The position numbers and the translations under genes are program-made. Below, piece after piece: positions 8,777 through 16,488 of a DNA stretch of 64,000 bases. Origin of the DNA: Clostridiales bacterium (GTDB taxonomy: Bacteria; Bacillota; Clostridia; Saccharofermentanales; Saccharofermentanaceae); the NCBI GenBank assembly GCA_017513085.1, contig JAFWDK010000010.1, forward strand, positions 310,001 through 374,000, written 5' to 3'. Each line of letters starts with the position of its first letter. The stretch's first letter is position 1. Below the pieces are notes generated by a model. The model had not been told where the DNA came from. It was given only the letters and a program-made list of their open reading frames with translations, and did not search any database.

Positions 8777-8893
8777 ATGAAGAAAAACGGATCGGATACG
8801 CTCACATTACGAGTACTGATCGGATGTCTTGGTGTGATGCTGGTTTTAATCATACTCACTATGCTTGAATATGTGCGATTGATGTGCATTTGA
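8777..8893 (+). CDS. Small (38-residue) single-span membrane peptide divergent from lexA
   Basis: An ATG at 8777, 6 bp after the strong GGGAGAGGAG ribosome binding site (8761-8770), opens 38 codons ending TGA at 8891. The peptide begins MKKNGSDTLTLR, then has one hydrophobic segment (VLIGCLGVMLVLIILTML) and a short tail EYVRLMCI: a positive-inside single-span layout. A LexA box lies 22 bp upstream. In Bacillus and Staphylococcus the gene divergent from lexA (YneA, SosA) encodes a one-span SOS division inhibitor; this peptide shares the place and topology but is shorter and lacks any LysM domain. I do not recognise it by sequence. Gene call moderately sure; function is inference from context. 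Confidence 0.6.
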   Translation: MKKNGSDTLTLRVLIGCLGVMLVLIILTMLEYVRLMCI

Positions 8894-8912
8894 TGCAAGA
8901 GTTTTTTCGTTG

Positions 8913-8921
8913 TGCTATAAT
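8913..8921 (+). promoter_or_regulatory. Extended -10 promoter for the 8949 gene
   Basis: TGC-TATAAT (TATAAT at 8916-8921) matches an extended -10. No convincing -35 at the right distance is seen. It is 28 bp ahead of the next start codon. Confidence 0.45.
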
Positions 8922-8948
8922 TTTGTGTGAATTAAAGGAAAAAGCAAA

Positions 8949-9518
8949 ATGAGCGATAACGAGAATAATATAGAATTAGAAGAAATAAACCAGGAAGATT
9001 TTGAGCAGGAGCCGGCGGATGAGAAAACCAGAAACGACTCCTGGTGGGAACGTGCATTATTTGCAGTTCTTGGTTTTTTTGCATTTCTGGGAAGAACTAC
9101 ATGGAATTTCTTTAAAACTTTACCGAGCCGTATTTCAGCAAAGATAAAAGAAAAAATTGCCCAGAAAAAGAGGATGCCTAAGCGTAAATCTATTCATAAA
9201 GTCTATGTACTGGTTGGATATACGACCAAAGAATACGTTAATCGGAAATATCGTAAAGAACGTATTTTATTGATCGTTCGAAGGATCTTGGTAGCATGTA
9301 TCATTTTGATCATTCTGGTTATGGCATATCGTTGGATCATGCCACAGTTGGATACTGACGAATATAAACAGATGATCGGAATCAATGATATCAATGATCT
9401 GACTAAGAGTGATCCTTTTGCCAAAGAATCTACAACAGCAGCTGTGCAATTAGATTCACAAGCAGTTACACCAATTCCATCTGCCACGTCAGAAACAATC
9501 GATAGTAGTAATTCTTGA
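8949..9518 (+). CDS. Unrecognised membrane protein, 189 residues
   Basis: I do not recognise the family. An acidic N-terminal 30 residues (many E/D/N) is followed by a semi-hydrophobic stretch (ALFAVLGFFAFLG, about 37-49), a very basic segment (about 58-105, rich in K/R) and a clear membrane span near 106-130 (LLIVRRILVACIILIILVMA). The last 60 residues are polar and end Ser/Thr-rich. With basic residues before the main span, the N-terminus is probably inside and the tail outside. ATG at 8949 follows AAAGGAA with 8 bp spacing, and a strong terminator follows. It is downstream of the LexA-box peptide but has its own promoter, so SOS control is uncertain. Confidence 0.8.
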   Translation: MSDNENNIELEEINQEDFEQEPADEKTRNDSWWERALFAVLGFFAFLGRTTWNFFKTLPSRISAKIKEKIAQKKRMPKRKSIHKVYVLVGYTTKEYVNRKYRKERILLIVRRILVACIILIILVMAYRWIMPQLDTDEYKQMIGINDINDLTKSDPFAKESTTAAVQLDSQAVTPIPSATSETIDSSNS

Positions 9519-9527
9519 ATATAAGAA

Positions 9528-9560
9528 GGGGCCTTGAAAAGAAAAGGCCCCTGATTTTTT
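9528..9560 (+). terminator. Rho-independent terminator after the 8949 gene
   Basis: GGGGCCTT (9528-9535) pairs with AAGGCCCC (9544-9551), followed by TGATTTTTT. Confidence 0.85.
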
Positions 9561-9567
9561 ATAGATG

Positions 9568-9599
9568 CAATTAAACAAAATCACAGTTTTGTTTAATTG
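9568..9599. repeat. Perfect 13-bp inverted repeat (operator-like)
   Basis: CAATTAAACAAAA (9568-9580) and its exact reverse complement (9587-9599) flank a 6 bp centre. The right arm contains TTGTTT (9589-9594), which is 16 bp from a TATAAT at 9611-9616, so the palindrome would cover a promoter on the plus strand. It is A/T rich with no T-run suited to a terminator. A repressor site is one reading. Confidence 0.45.
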
Positions 9600-9610
9600 G
9601 GAAGAGGTTT

Positions 9611-9686
9611 TATAATATAGAAGAAACTCTTTCCGAAATATGTTCCAAGCTTACTGAAAGCTTTGTTTTCCGGAAAGAGTTTTTGT
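9611..9686 (+). other. TATAAT followed by a long hairpin with T-tail (possible tiny RNA or leuA terminator)
   Basis: TATAAT (9611-9616) is followed at the expected start point by AAACTCTTTCCG (9624-9635), which pairs with CGGAAAGAGTTT (9671-9682) and runs into T residues; a smaller AAGCTT stem lies in the loop. Read rightwards this is a complete promoter plus hairpin of about 60 nt. Read leftwards it could be the terminator of leuA, though the T-run on that strand is weak. Confidence 0.35.
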
Positions 9687-9744
9687 AAACAAAATCGATG
9701 ACCGCTCAGGAGCGTTTTATTTTCTTTCAGATGATGAATCGTAC

Positions 9745-11397
9745 TTAACGGATCATTCTATTTAATGCGCATACGACAGCTCGCAGTGATGATTTGGTTA
9801 CAGAACTTGAAATTCCTGCTCCAAGATGCAACTCTTTATTATCGTCTTCAAGTTGTACATATGTTATAGCCGCAGAATCTGATCCGCTCTTAATGGCGTG
9901 CTCATTATACATCTTGATGGATATTTTAATGTTCAAGTTCTTTTCAAGACCATTACAGAATGCATCCAATAAACCAATACCATCTCCGTTGATCGTGATG
10001 ATCTCATCAGACTTTTTCAGATTCACAGTTACGTGAGCTTTTTTATCGCCAAGCGAATCTTCACGATAACCAATCATATGATATGGTGTCATGACATTTA
10101 CATAAACTTCATCAAACAGTTCAAATAGTTCTTGCGGCATCAGATCGCTGTGACGGTTTTCAGATTCTGCAGTAACGATCTGCATGAAGTCTTTCTGGAA
10201 AGCTTTCGGCAGATGCAATCCAAAATTGCGTTCCATGATATAGGCCAGGCCGTTTTTGCCGGATTGACTGTTGATACGGATGATCGGATCATAATTGCGC
10301 CCAACGTCCGCAGGATCGATCGGTAAATATGGCACATACCATGTATTTTTTCTTTTGACATTTTCCATGCCTTTCTGGATCGCATTCTGGTGTGTGCCTG
10401 AAAACGCCGTAAATACAAGCCTTCCAGCCCATGGCTGTCTGTCACTTATCCGCATTCCGGTACAGGCTTCATACATGTCGATCACATCATCCATATCGGA
10501 GAAATCCAGTTCGGGATCCACGCCTTGCATGAACATATTCATCGCTAATGTCACTATATCCGCATTTCCCGTACGTTCGCCGTTTCCGAAAAGCGTGCCT
10601 TCCACGCGATCTGCACCAGCCATTAATGCCAGCTCAGATGATGCAACTCCTGTTCCACGGTCATTGTGTGTGTGCACGGAAACAATGATAGAATCCCTGT
10701 AACGCGTATGTGTGACAAAATACTCGATCATGTCTGCAAAAACGTTCGGTGAAGTCATTTGAACAGTTTCAGGCAAATTAATGATCACCTTTTTATCCGG
10801 CGTCGGTTTCCATACGTCTAATACGGCATCACAGATCTCCACGGCAAAATCCGGCTCCGTTTCGGAGAAATTCTCAGGTGAATACTCCAGAAACCATTCT
10901 GTGTTGCTCTCATCCTGATCGATCTCCGCCTGGATCATCTGTGCGCCTTTCACGGCCAGTTCCTTGCATTGTTCTTTAGTGAAACCGAAAACGACTTCGC
11001 GTTGTAACTGAGACGTTGCATTATACAGATGAACAATGGCTTTATCGGCGCCTTTAACGGAATCAAAGGTCTTATGGATCACATCTTCACGTGCCATTGT
11101 CAGAACCTGGATCGTAACATCACGAGGAATCAATCCGTTGTCGATCAGATAACGCGTGAATTCATATTCGGTATCAGAAGCTGCAGGATATCCGACTTCA
11201 ATATGCTTAAACCCGATCTTTACAAGAAAATCAAAAAACTGGATCTTCTGATTCAGATCCATCGGCACTTCCAAAGCCTGATTTCCATCGCGTAGATCTA
11301 CACTGCACCAAATAGGAGCCTTAGTGATCATACGATTGGGCCACTGGCGGTTTGCAAGCTGGATCTTAGGCGGCATGGTGTATTTATTATGCTGCAT
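9745..11397 (-). CDS. leuA: 2-isopropylmalate synthase LeuA
   Basis: LeuA condenses acetyl-CoA with 2-oxoisovalerate, the first committed step of leucine synthesis. The 550-residue product shows the HMGL-like barrel with DLRDGNQAL near the N-terminus, the metal site HTHNDRGTGVASSELALMAGADRVEGT (in two overlapping parts) and GNGERTGN, and a C-terminal allosteric domain (about 430-550; AITYVQLEDD, LGAGISSSV). The longer frame to 11511 runs through the T-box leader; ATG at 11397 is chosen because GAGGAGGG lies about 7 bp upstream. It stands alone, without leuB/C/D nearby. Regulation is by a leucine T-box. Confidence 0.95.
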   Translation of the reverse strand: MQHNKYTMPPKIQLANRQWPNRMITKAPIWCSVDLRDGNQALEVPMDLNQKIQFFDFLVKIGFKHIEVGYPAASDTEYEFTRYLIDNGLIPRDVTIQVLTMAREDVIHKTFDSVKGADKAIVHLYNATSQLQREVVFGFTKEQCKELAVKGAQMIQAEIDQDESNTEWFLEYSPENFSETEPDFAVEICDAVLDVWKPTPDKKVIINLPETVQMTSPNVFADMIEYFVTHTRYRDSIIVSVHTHNDRGTGVASSELALMAGADRVEGTLFGNGERTGNADIVTLAMNMFMQGVDPELDFSDMDDVIDMYEACTGMRISDRQPWAGRLVFTAFSGTHQNAIQKGMENVKRKNTWYVPYLPIDPADVGRNYDPIIRINSQSGKNGLAYIMERNFGLHLPKAFQKDFMQIVTAESENRHSDLMPQELFELFDEVYVNVMTPYHMIGYREDSLGDKKAHVTVNLKKSDEIITINGDGIGLLDAFCNGLEKNLNIKISIKMYNEHAIKSGSDSAAITYVQLEDDNKELHLGAGISSSVTKSSLRAVVCALNRMIR

Positions 11398-11428
11398 CTT
11401 CTCTTCCCTCCTCTTATAAAAAATCAAA

Positions 11429-11696
11429 CAAAAAAGCTTTCGTCTCCAATAAGAGACGAAAGCCTGAACTTCCGCGGTACCACTCTTCTTCATCCCTTCA
11501 TCGGGATGCACTCATCGGATACGAGAAAACCTGATATCCTGCTCTTCGATAACGGTAAGCCTCCGTCTTCATCTACTTGGATTTCAATGAAGCCACTCCG
11601 AGGCGAGTTCGAAACTGCGTTTTCATCTGCTTGCACCATCCGCAGACTCTCTGAAGAAATTGCCGGTTTCTACTAGTCCTCTTCAACGTGTTGTTC
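11429..11696 (-). promoter_or_regulatory. Leucine T-box riboswitch of leuA
   Basis: The minus-strand leader has the T-box landmarks in order: an AGAGAGTCTGCGGATGGTGC stem I start, the specifier context GAA-CTC-GCC with CTC (Leu) at 11605-11607, the T-box sequence AGAGTGGTACCGCGGAAG (11469-11486), and a terminator of GCTTTCGTCTC paired with GAGACGAAAGC (11436-11463) followed by T residues. Uncharged tRNA-Leu binding would favour the antiterminator and leuA expression. Confidence 0.92.
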
Positions 11697-11702
11697 TTAA
11701 CT

Positions 11703-11731
11703 AACTTAACACAAATCAATTCTTTTGACAA
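11703..11731 (-). promoter_or_regulatory. leuA promoter
   Basis: On the minus strand TTGTCA (11726-11731), 17 bp, TAAGTT (11703-11708). The predicted start falls just ahead of T-box stem I. Confidence 0.6.
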
Positions 11732-11830
11732 TAAGCGGGGATATCGTAATCCGTTCAAAATTCACAATATAGTCAGATTTATAATAGAATGAAAGACATG
11801 GAATAAACAATAAAAAGGCTAAAGAATGAA

Positions 11831-11874
11831 CCGCCTCCCTGGAGCCTAAGACTTCAAGGAGGCGGCTTTTTCTT
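11831..11874. terminator. GC-rich hairpin, probable terminator (aroF end or plus-strand unit)
   Basis: CCGCCTCC (11831-11838) pairs with GGAGGCGG (11858-11865). On the plus strand it is followed by CTTTTTCTT, the better T-run; on the minus strand, the side of aroF, only by TTCATTCTTT. A TATAAT at 11780-11785 lies upstream on the plus strand without a clear -35. Confidence 0.55.
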
Positions 11875-11891
11875 CATCACGATGATATGTT

Positions 11892-12917
11892 TTAGACCGA
11901 CTTCGGATACTCGCGCTTAACGATAGTTGCCATCTCGCGCACTCTCTGTGCCAATTCTGCATACGCTTCCGGTGTCAGTTGCTGAGCAGCATCGGAAAGA
12001 GCATGTTTCGGATCCGGATGGACTTCGATAATAAGACCATCAGCTCCGGCAGCAATAGCAGCAAGTGCCAGTGGCTGCACATATTGGGCCTTTCCTGCTG
12101 CATGGCTCGGATCCACGATGATTGGAAGATGGGTCTTACCTTTTAATACAGGAACAGCGCTGATATCCAGAGTTGATCTGGTAGCTGTTTCAAATGTTCG
12201 GATACCACGTTCGCACATCATGATGTGGTAGTTGCCTTCACTCATGATATATTCTGCGCTTCCCAACCATTCATCGATCGTCTCAGCAATACCACGCTTC
12301 AGCATGACCGGAATACCGGACTTACCAACCGCGGACAGAAGACGGAAATTCTGAGCATTTCTGGCACCGATCTGGATAATATCCAGATAATTCGAAGCAT
12401 ATTCGATATCGTTCTCAGACGTGATCTCGGAAATAACCAGGAGTCCATAACGATCAGCTACACGACGCAGGATCTTTAATCCTTCTTTTTCCAGACCCTG
12501 AAATGCATATGGAGAAGTTCTCGGCTTATACGCGCCACCACGGAGGACTTTCACACCGCAGGCGACCATCTTCGAAGCAACGGCTTCAACCTGTTCTTCG
12601 CTTTCCACAGCGCAAGGACCTGCCATCATGACCAGTTCTTTTCCACCGATCGTAACATCTTTAACATTAAAAGATGTACCTTCCGGACGGAACTGACGGC
12701 TGGCCAGTTTGTAAGATTCCATGATCGGAACGATCTTTTCTACGCCGGAGAGAACTTCCAGTGAGCCGGGCGTCAAACGGGATTTGTCACCAATGACACC
12801 GATGATCTTACGTTCTGCACCATCTGAAACGTGAGCACGTAACTCGTTTTTTTCCAAAACGTCAATGATCTCATTTACCTGAGCTTCACTGGCACCTGGT
12901 TTTACTACAATAATCAT
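11892..12917 (-). CDS. aroF: 3-deoxy-7-phosphoheptulonate synthase (DAHP synthase, type I-beta)
   Basis: The enzyme joins phosphoenolpyruvate and erythrose 4-phosphate to start the shikimate pathway. Residues about 1-75 form the ferredoxin-like regulatory domain (MIIVVKPGASEAQVNEII), as in Thermotoga DAHP synthase, and the rest is the barrel with MAGPCAVES, GGAYKPRTSPYAFQGL, QIGARNAQNFRLL, VMLKRG and IVDPSHAAGK. There is no fused chorismate mutase. An AGAAGG ribosome binding site lies 7 bp before the ATG. It follows the M18 peptidase gene by 66 bp, where a TATAAT (12976-12981) without a clear -35 is seen. 341 residues is normal for this type. Confidence 0.95.
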   Translation of the reverse strand: MIIVVKPGASEAQVNEIIDVLEKNELRAHVSDGAERKIIGVIGDKSRLTPGSLEVLSGVEKIVPIMESYKLASRQFRPEGTSFNVKDVTIGGKELVMMAGPCAVESEEQVEAVASKMVACGVKVLRGGAYKPRTSPYAFQGLEKEGLKILRRVADRYGLLVISEITSENDIEYASNYLDIIQIGARNAQNFRLLSAVGKSGIPVMLKRGIAETIDEWLGSAEYIMSEGNYHIMMCERGIRTFETATRSTLDISAVPVLKGKTHLPIIVDPSHAAGKAQYVQPLALAAIAAGADGLIIEVHPDPKHALSDAAQQLTPEAYAELAQRVREMATIVKREYPKSV

Positions 12918-12983
12918 ACTTTACCTTCTTTCTTGTGACGCTCCATGCGCCACACCTACCATACTACGAATCAGCATTATATC

Positions 12984-14441
12984 TTATTTTATGTTTTCAA
13001 TAAAGCATTTATAGGCAAGATACGTAAAATATAGATCAATTTTACTGATCACTTCATATGGAGCATGCATGGAAAGTACCGGAACACCACAGTCAATGAC
13101 CTCCATTCCGAGCTTAGCCAGGTACGCAGAAATCGTTCCGCCACCGCCGGCATCAACTTTACCGAGTTCTCCGGTCTGCCACGGAATATCATTTTCGGCA
13201 AAGACTCGAAGAATGGAAGCAAAGAATTCGCTATTGGCATCACTTGCACCGGATTTACCTCTGGCCCCTGTGTATTTTTCCATCTTGACGCCCTTGGAAA
13301 GATAAGCTGTATTTCTCTTATCGGAAACATTGGCATACTTAGGATCGAAAGCATTGGAAACGTCCGTGGAAAGCATCTTAGTATTTGCGATGCACTTTCT
13401 GTAGCCGAGTTCATCGTATCCGCCGTTAATCTTTGCGAAAAGCTCTACAAGGAAATTCTCGTAAAGACGGGATTGTGCGCCGGAGTTTCCATATGATCCG
13501 ATCTCTTCTTTATCGGAAAGCATGCAAACACAAGTACGTGCCGGTGCTTCCTGTGCCATAACAGCCATTAATGCAGGATAAGCACAAACTTTATCGTCGT
13601 GACCATAGGCAGCGATCAAAGCTCGGTCAAAACCAACATCACGAGCCTTCATAGCCGGAACGATCTCTATTTCAGCAGAAACGAAATCCTTCTCATCAAT
13701 GCTGTATTCCGTGTTAAGAAGTTTCAGGATCGCATACTTGCAGGCATTGGAAGAGTCATCTCCGGAAAGTTTGCTTCCGCCGATCAAAACGTTCAGGTCT
13801 TCACCTTTGATGAAATCAGTGGCTTTCTGGCTCATCTGTTCTCCACCGAGATGAGGGAGAAGATCGGTGATGTAGAAGATCGGATCTTCGTCCTTTTCTC
13901 CGATGCAAAGAGTAAGCTTCTTGCCGTTTTTCAGCATTACAACACCATGGATAGCCAACGGAATCGTCGTCCACTGATACTTCTTAATGCCACCATAATA
14001 ATGTGTCTTGAAGAAACAGAGCTCATCCTCTTCATAAATCGGATTAGGCTTGAGATCAAGTCTTGGAGAGTCGATGTGCGCGCCAAGAATGTTAAAACCC
14101 TTTACAGCAGATTCTTTACCGACAACGGCAAACATCAAGCCTTTACCCTTGATCGAGGAATAAACCTTATCACCAACTTTAAGGGAATCCTTGCTTTCAA
14201 TATCAGCATAACCTGCGTCAGTCAAAGCCGCGATAGCATTATTCACGAACTCACGCTCGGTTTTCGAAATATCCAGAAATGCCATGTATTCTTCAGCAAA
14301 CGCCATAGTATGCTCGATATCATCAGCAGATCTGGATTCCCAAAGGTTCGGATACTCAGCAAAAAGTTCCTTTTTCTCTTTCTTAGAAACCTTGGGTTTC
14401 TTCTCTTTGAGTTCTTTTACTGTTTTCTTTTCTTTAGCCAT
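12984..14441 (-). CDS. M18 family zinc aminopeptidase
   Basis: M18 enzymes are cytoplasmic dodecameric aminopeptidases preferring acidic or neutral N-terminal residues. The metal and active-site motifs are GAHIDSPRLDLKPNP, AYGHDDKVCAYPAL, LSDKEEIGS and LSMHAPYEV. The first 25 residues are an unusual lysine-rich extension (KEKKTVKELKEKK). ATG at 14441 is chosen because AAGGAG sits 6 bp upstream; GTG at 14450 would overlap that site. The gene diverges from the PHP phosphatase gene and is followed by aroF. At 485 residues it is slightly longer than typical owing to the extension. I cannot choose between DAP2/ApeA-like subfamilies. Confidence 0.93.
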   Translation of the reverse strand: MAKEKKTVKELKEKKPKVSKKEKKELFAEYPNLWESRSADDIEHTMAFAEEYMAFLDISKTEREFVNNAIAALTDAGYADIESKDSLKVGDKVYSSIKGKGLMFAVVGKESAVKGFNILGAHIDSPRLDLKPNPIYEEDELCFFKTHYYGGIKKYQWTTIPLAIHGVVMLKNGKKLTLCIGEKDEDPIFYITDLLPHLGGEQMSQKATDFIKGEDLNVLIGGSKLSGDDSSNACKYAILKLLNTEYSIDEKDFVSAEIEIVPAMKARDVGFDRALIAAYGHDDKVCAYPALMAVMAQEAPARTCVCMLSDKEEIGSYGNSGAQSRLYENFLVELFAKINGGYDELGYRKCIANTKMLSTDVSNAFDPKYANVSDKRNTAYLSKGVKMEKYTGARGKSGASDANSEFFASILRVFAENDIPWQTGELGKVDAGGGGTISAYLAKLGMEVIDCGVPVLSMHAPYEVISKIDLYFTYLAYKCFIENIK

Positions 14442-14543
14442 ATATTTCACTCCTTATATCAAGAAACTAAACAAAAACTTCCCATATATGATACCATAAT
14501 ATAGAATTAAATGAGACTAACTAGAAGGACTTTTTGCCTATTT

Positions 14544-15362
14544 ATGTATACGGATAATCACAATCATACCAAGCATTTCAGTTCTGATGCCAGAATGTCG
14601 GCACAGGAACTTATCGATACATGCAGATCCTTGAAAATGAACGGAGTTGCTGTGACGGAGCACTATGAAGGAGATTACCCACATGATATCGGTGTTCCGC
14701 AAATCTTTGACATTTCTTCGTTTTTTGCGGAGAGCAGTTCATGGCTGGAATATGCCGGCGATTTTCATCTATACCGTGGAATCGAACTCGGATATCAGAA
14801 GCATCTTTGTAGTTTTTACGATGACATGATCGCAAAGTATCCTTTTGATTCCGTTATACTTTCGAATCACTTATATCGTGGCAAAGATCCATACTTTTTC
14901 CGTGATTGTTATGATGAAGATATGATTACTGTCTACACACGTTATATTGAAGAAATGGCAGATATGGTGGAAGGCTGTAAAAACTTTGATATTGTCGGTC
15001 ATTTCGATTATATCAACCGTTATGCCCCCTACCCGGCTCCTCAGATCAAATATGATCAATGCCCGGAAAGCTTTGACCGTTTCCTTTCTTCGATCGTTGC
15101 TAAAGGAAAATCACTGGAGATCAATACCCGCTCTGTCGATAAGATGCGACGGAAAGGAATCGATGATTGTATGCCGGATCCGACGATCCTCAAGCGATAT
15201 TATGATTTAGGCGGCAGATGGATCAGCCTTGGTTCCGATTCGCATGATAAAGACACTTTGTGCATACATTTTAAAGAAGTTGCCGAGTACTTACATTCTT
15301 TCGGATTTACTGAGAATTCCTATTACGTGAAACGACAGAGATTCGGAGAACCTTTAGTATAA
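14544..15362 (+). CDS. hisK: PHP-domain phosphatase, probable histidinol-phosphatase
   Basis: The metal ligands of the PHP fold are in order: DNHNHTKHFSSD (HxH), TEHYEG, RGIELGY, SNHLYRG, VGHFDY and SLGSDSH. The HisK/HisJ group of this family removes phosphate from histidinol phosphate in histidine synthesis, and the length (272 residues) fits. No other his gene is present, so substrate is by family only. ATG at 14544 gives the usual family start (MYTDNHNH); ATG at 14511 would add 11 residues and has no ribosome binding site. AGAAGGA at 14523-14529 is rather far (14 bp). It overlaps the convergent GH32 gene by 9 bp at the 3' end. Confidence 0.85.
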   Translation: MYTDNHNHTKHFSSDARMSAQELIDTCRSLKMNGVAVTEHYEGDYPHDIGVPQIFDISSFFAESSSWLEYAGDFHLYRGIELGYQKHLCSFYDDMIAKYPFDSVILSNHLYRGKDPYFFRDCYDEDMITVYTRYIEEMADMVEGCKNFDIVGHFDYINRYAPYPAPQIKYDQCPESFDRFLSSIVAKGKSLEINTRSVDKMRRKGIDDCMPDPTILKRYYDLGGRWISLGSDSHDKDTLCIHFKEVAEYLHSFGFTENSYYVKRQRFGEPLV

Positions 15363-16475
15363 GTAGGAAGTATACGGAATGAAGCCGTTTTGACCTAGTT
15401 TATCGATAACACAACCATCTACGAGAGTTTCTCCTGACATGTCTCTCAGATATCCCGGCTGCCCGTCTTCTAATCTCGGGTAGAACTCGTGATGAAGCCT
15501 ATAACCTTTTTCGCACCGACAAAGTGACAGCCTTCTGGGGTAACTCTGGATTCCGCGGAATCCCTCCCTTTCCGTTTCAATCTTCATAGACGCGGACGAG
15601 TTTCCGAGCCACGCCATTAAAATGGTTTTGTCCACATTGGAAAAGATAGAGCCGGCATAAAAATCCGGTCCGTAATCCACAAGAAGCACTTCTTGTTGCT
15701 CACGATCTGCCTGAAAAGCACTTCCGTCAAATGTTCCTACGAAATACTGCATCAAACGGTTGTGCGGCAGCGTTTCTTCCGGCAGTTTGGAATACTCTTC
15801 TTCAGGAATATCCATGCTCATCATGAGCACATACTTCTCTTTTATATCAGTATCATCGGATACGCTGCAAGAAAACATGCATGGGCACTCGATCATGCCG
15901 TGAAGTGCGTATTCCGGGAGTATGAAAGCACCTGTTTTCACCCACATAAGAAGATCGAGGGAATGATAAAAGACGATTTCCTTCTCTGTCGTAAAACATA
16001 AAGAATAACCGCCAAGAATCTTATTGGTAAAAACGTGCGGATCCCTGGCCGGTGTATGTTCTTGGCCGGGAATGATCGGATTGGACGGATGCTTTTGAAA
16101 ATGAATCCCGTCCGTACTATAAGCCAAACACTGCATCTCCCTTGAGTTTTCCATATTGTGGGAAGTGTAAAAAGCCAGAAGCGGCGGATTATCTTTGGTC
16201 CCGAGGCCGGAAAGATTCTCATGATCAACAATGCAGCTTCCAGAAAAGATATCTCCTTGCTCGTCAGGATAAAGAGCTATTTCCTGTTCTTGCCAATTTA
16301 TAAGATCTGTTGATATAGCATGACCCCAGTGCATAGAATCCCATGTCAGGCCATGCGGGTTATACTGAAAGAAAAGATGATACCGGTTCTGATAAAAGAC
16401 CAATCCGTTCGGATCATTCATCCAACCATATGTCGGTGTGAAGTGATACTTGGGTCGTAATGTCTTCTCTTCCAT
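15354..16475 (-). CDS. GH32 glycoside hydrolase (sucrose-6-phosphate hydrolase / fructosidase), short form
   Basis: The beta-propeller catalytic domain is clear: WMNDPNG with nucleophile D21, FSGSC, ARDPHVF, and IECPCMF with the acid/base Glu. The family cleaves terminal fructose from sucrose, sucrose-6-phosphate or fructans. The product has only 373 residues; usual members have about 480-500 because a C-terminal beta-sandwich follows the propeller. Here the protein ends some 50 residues after the LSLCRCEKGYRLHHEF segment. No signal peptide is seen, so it is cytoplasmic. It follows the cysteine desulfurase gene by 13 bp with a GAGGAG ribosome binding site. No transporter or regulator for sugars is nearby. 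Confidence 0.88.
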   Translation of the reverse strand: MEEKTLRPKYHFTPTYGWMNDPNGLVFYQNRYHLFFQYNPHGLTWDSMHWGHAISTDLINWQEQEIALYPDEQGDIFSGSCIVDHENLSGLGTKDNPPLLAFYTSHNMENSREMQCLAYSTDGIHFQKHPSNPIIPGQEHTPARDPHVFTNKILGGYSLCFTTEKEIVFYHSLDLLMWVKTGAFILPEYALHGMIECPCMFSCSVSDDTDIKEKYVLMMSMDIPEEEYSKLPEETLPHNRLMQYFVGTFDGSAFQADREQQEVLLVDYGPDFYAGSIFSNVDKTILMAWLGNSSASMKIETEREGFRGIQSYPRRLSLCRCEKGYRLHHEFYPRLEDGQPGYLRDMSGETLVDGCVIDKLGQNGFIPYTSYLY

Positions 16476-16488
16476 TAGAAATCTCCTC

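Noticed and set aside
9745..11511. Longer leuA start at 11511
   Set aside because: The extra 38 residues are encoded by T-box and terminator sequence; ATG at 11397 has the proper ribosome binding site.
11389..11758. Open frames on both strands between leuA and its promoter
   Set aside because: They run through the T-box leader; their bases are explained by RNA structure, and they have no ribosome binding sites.
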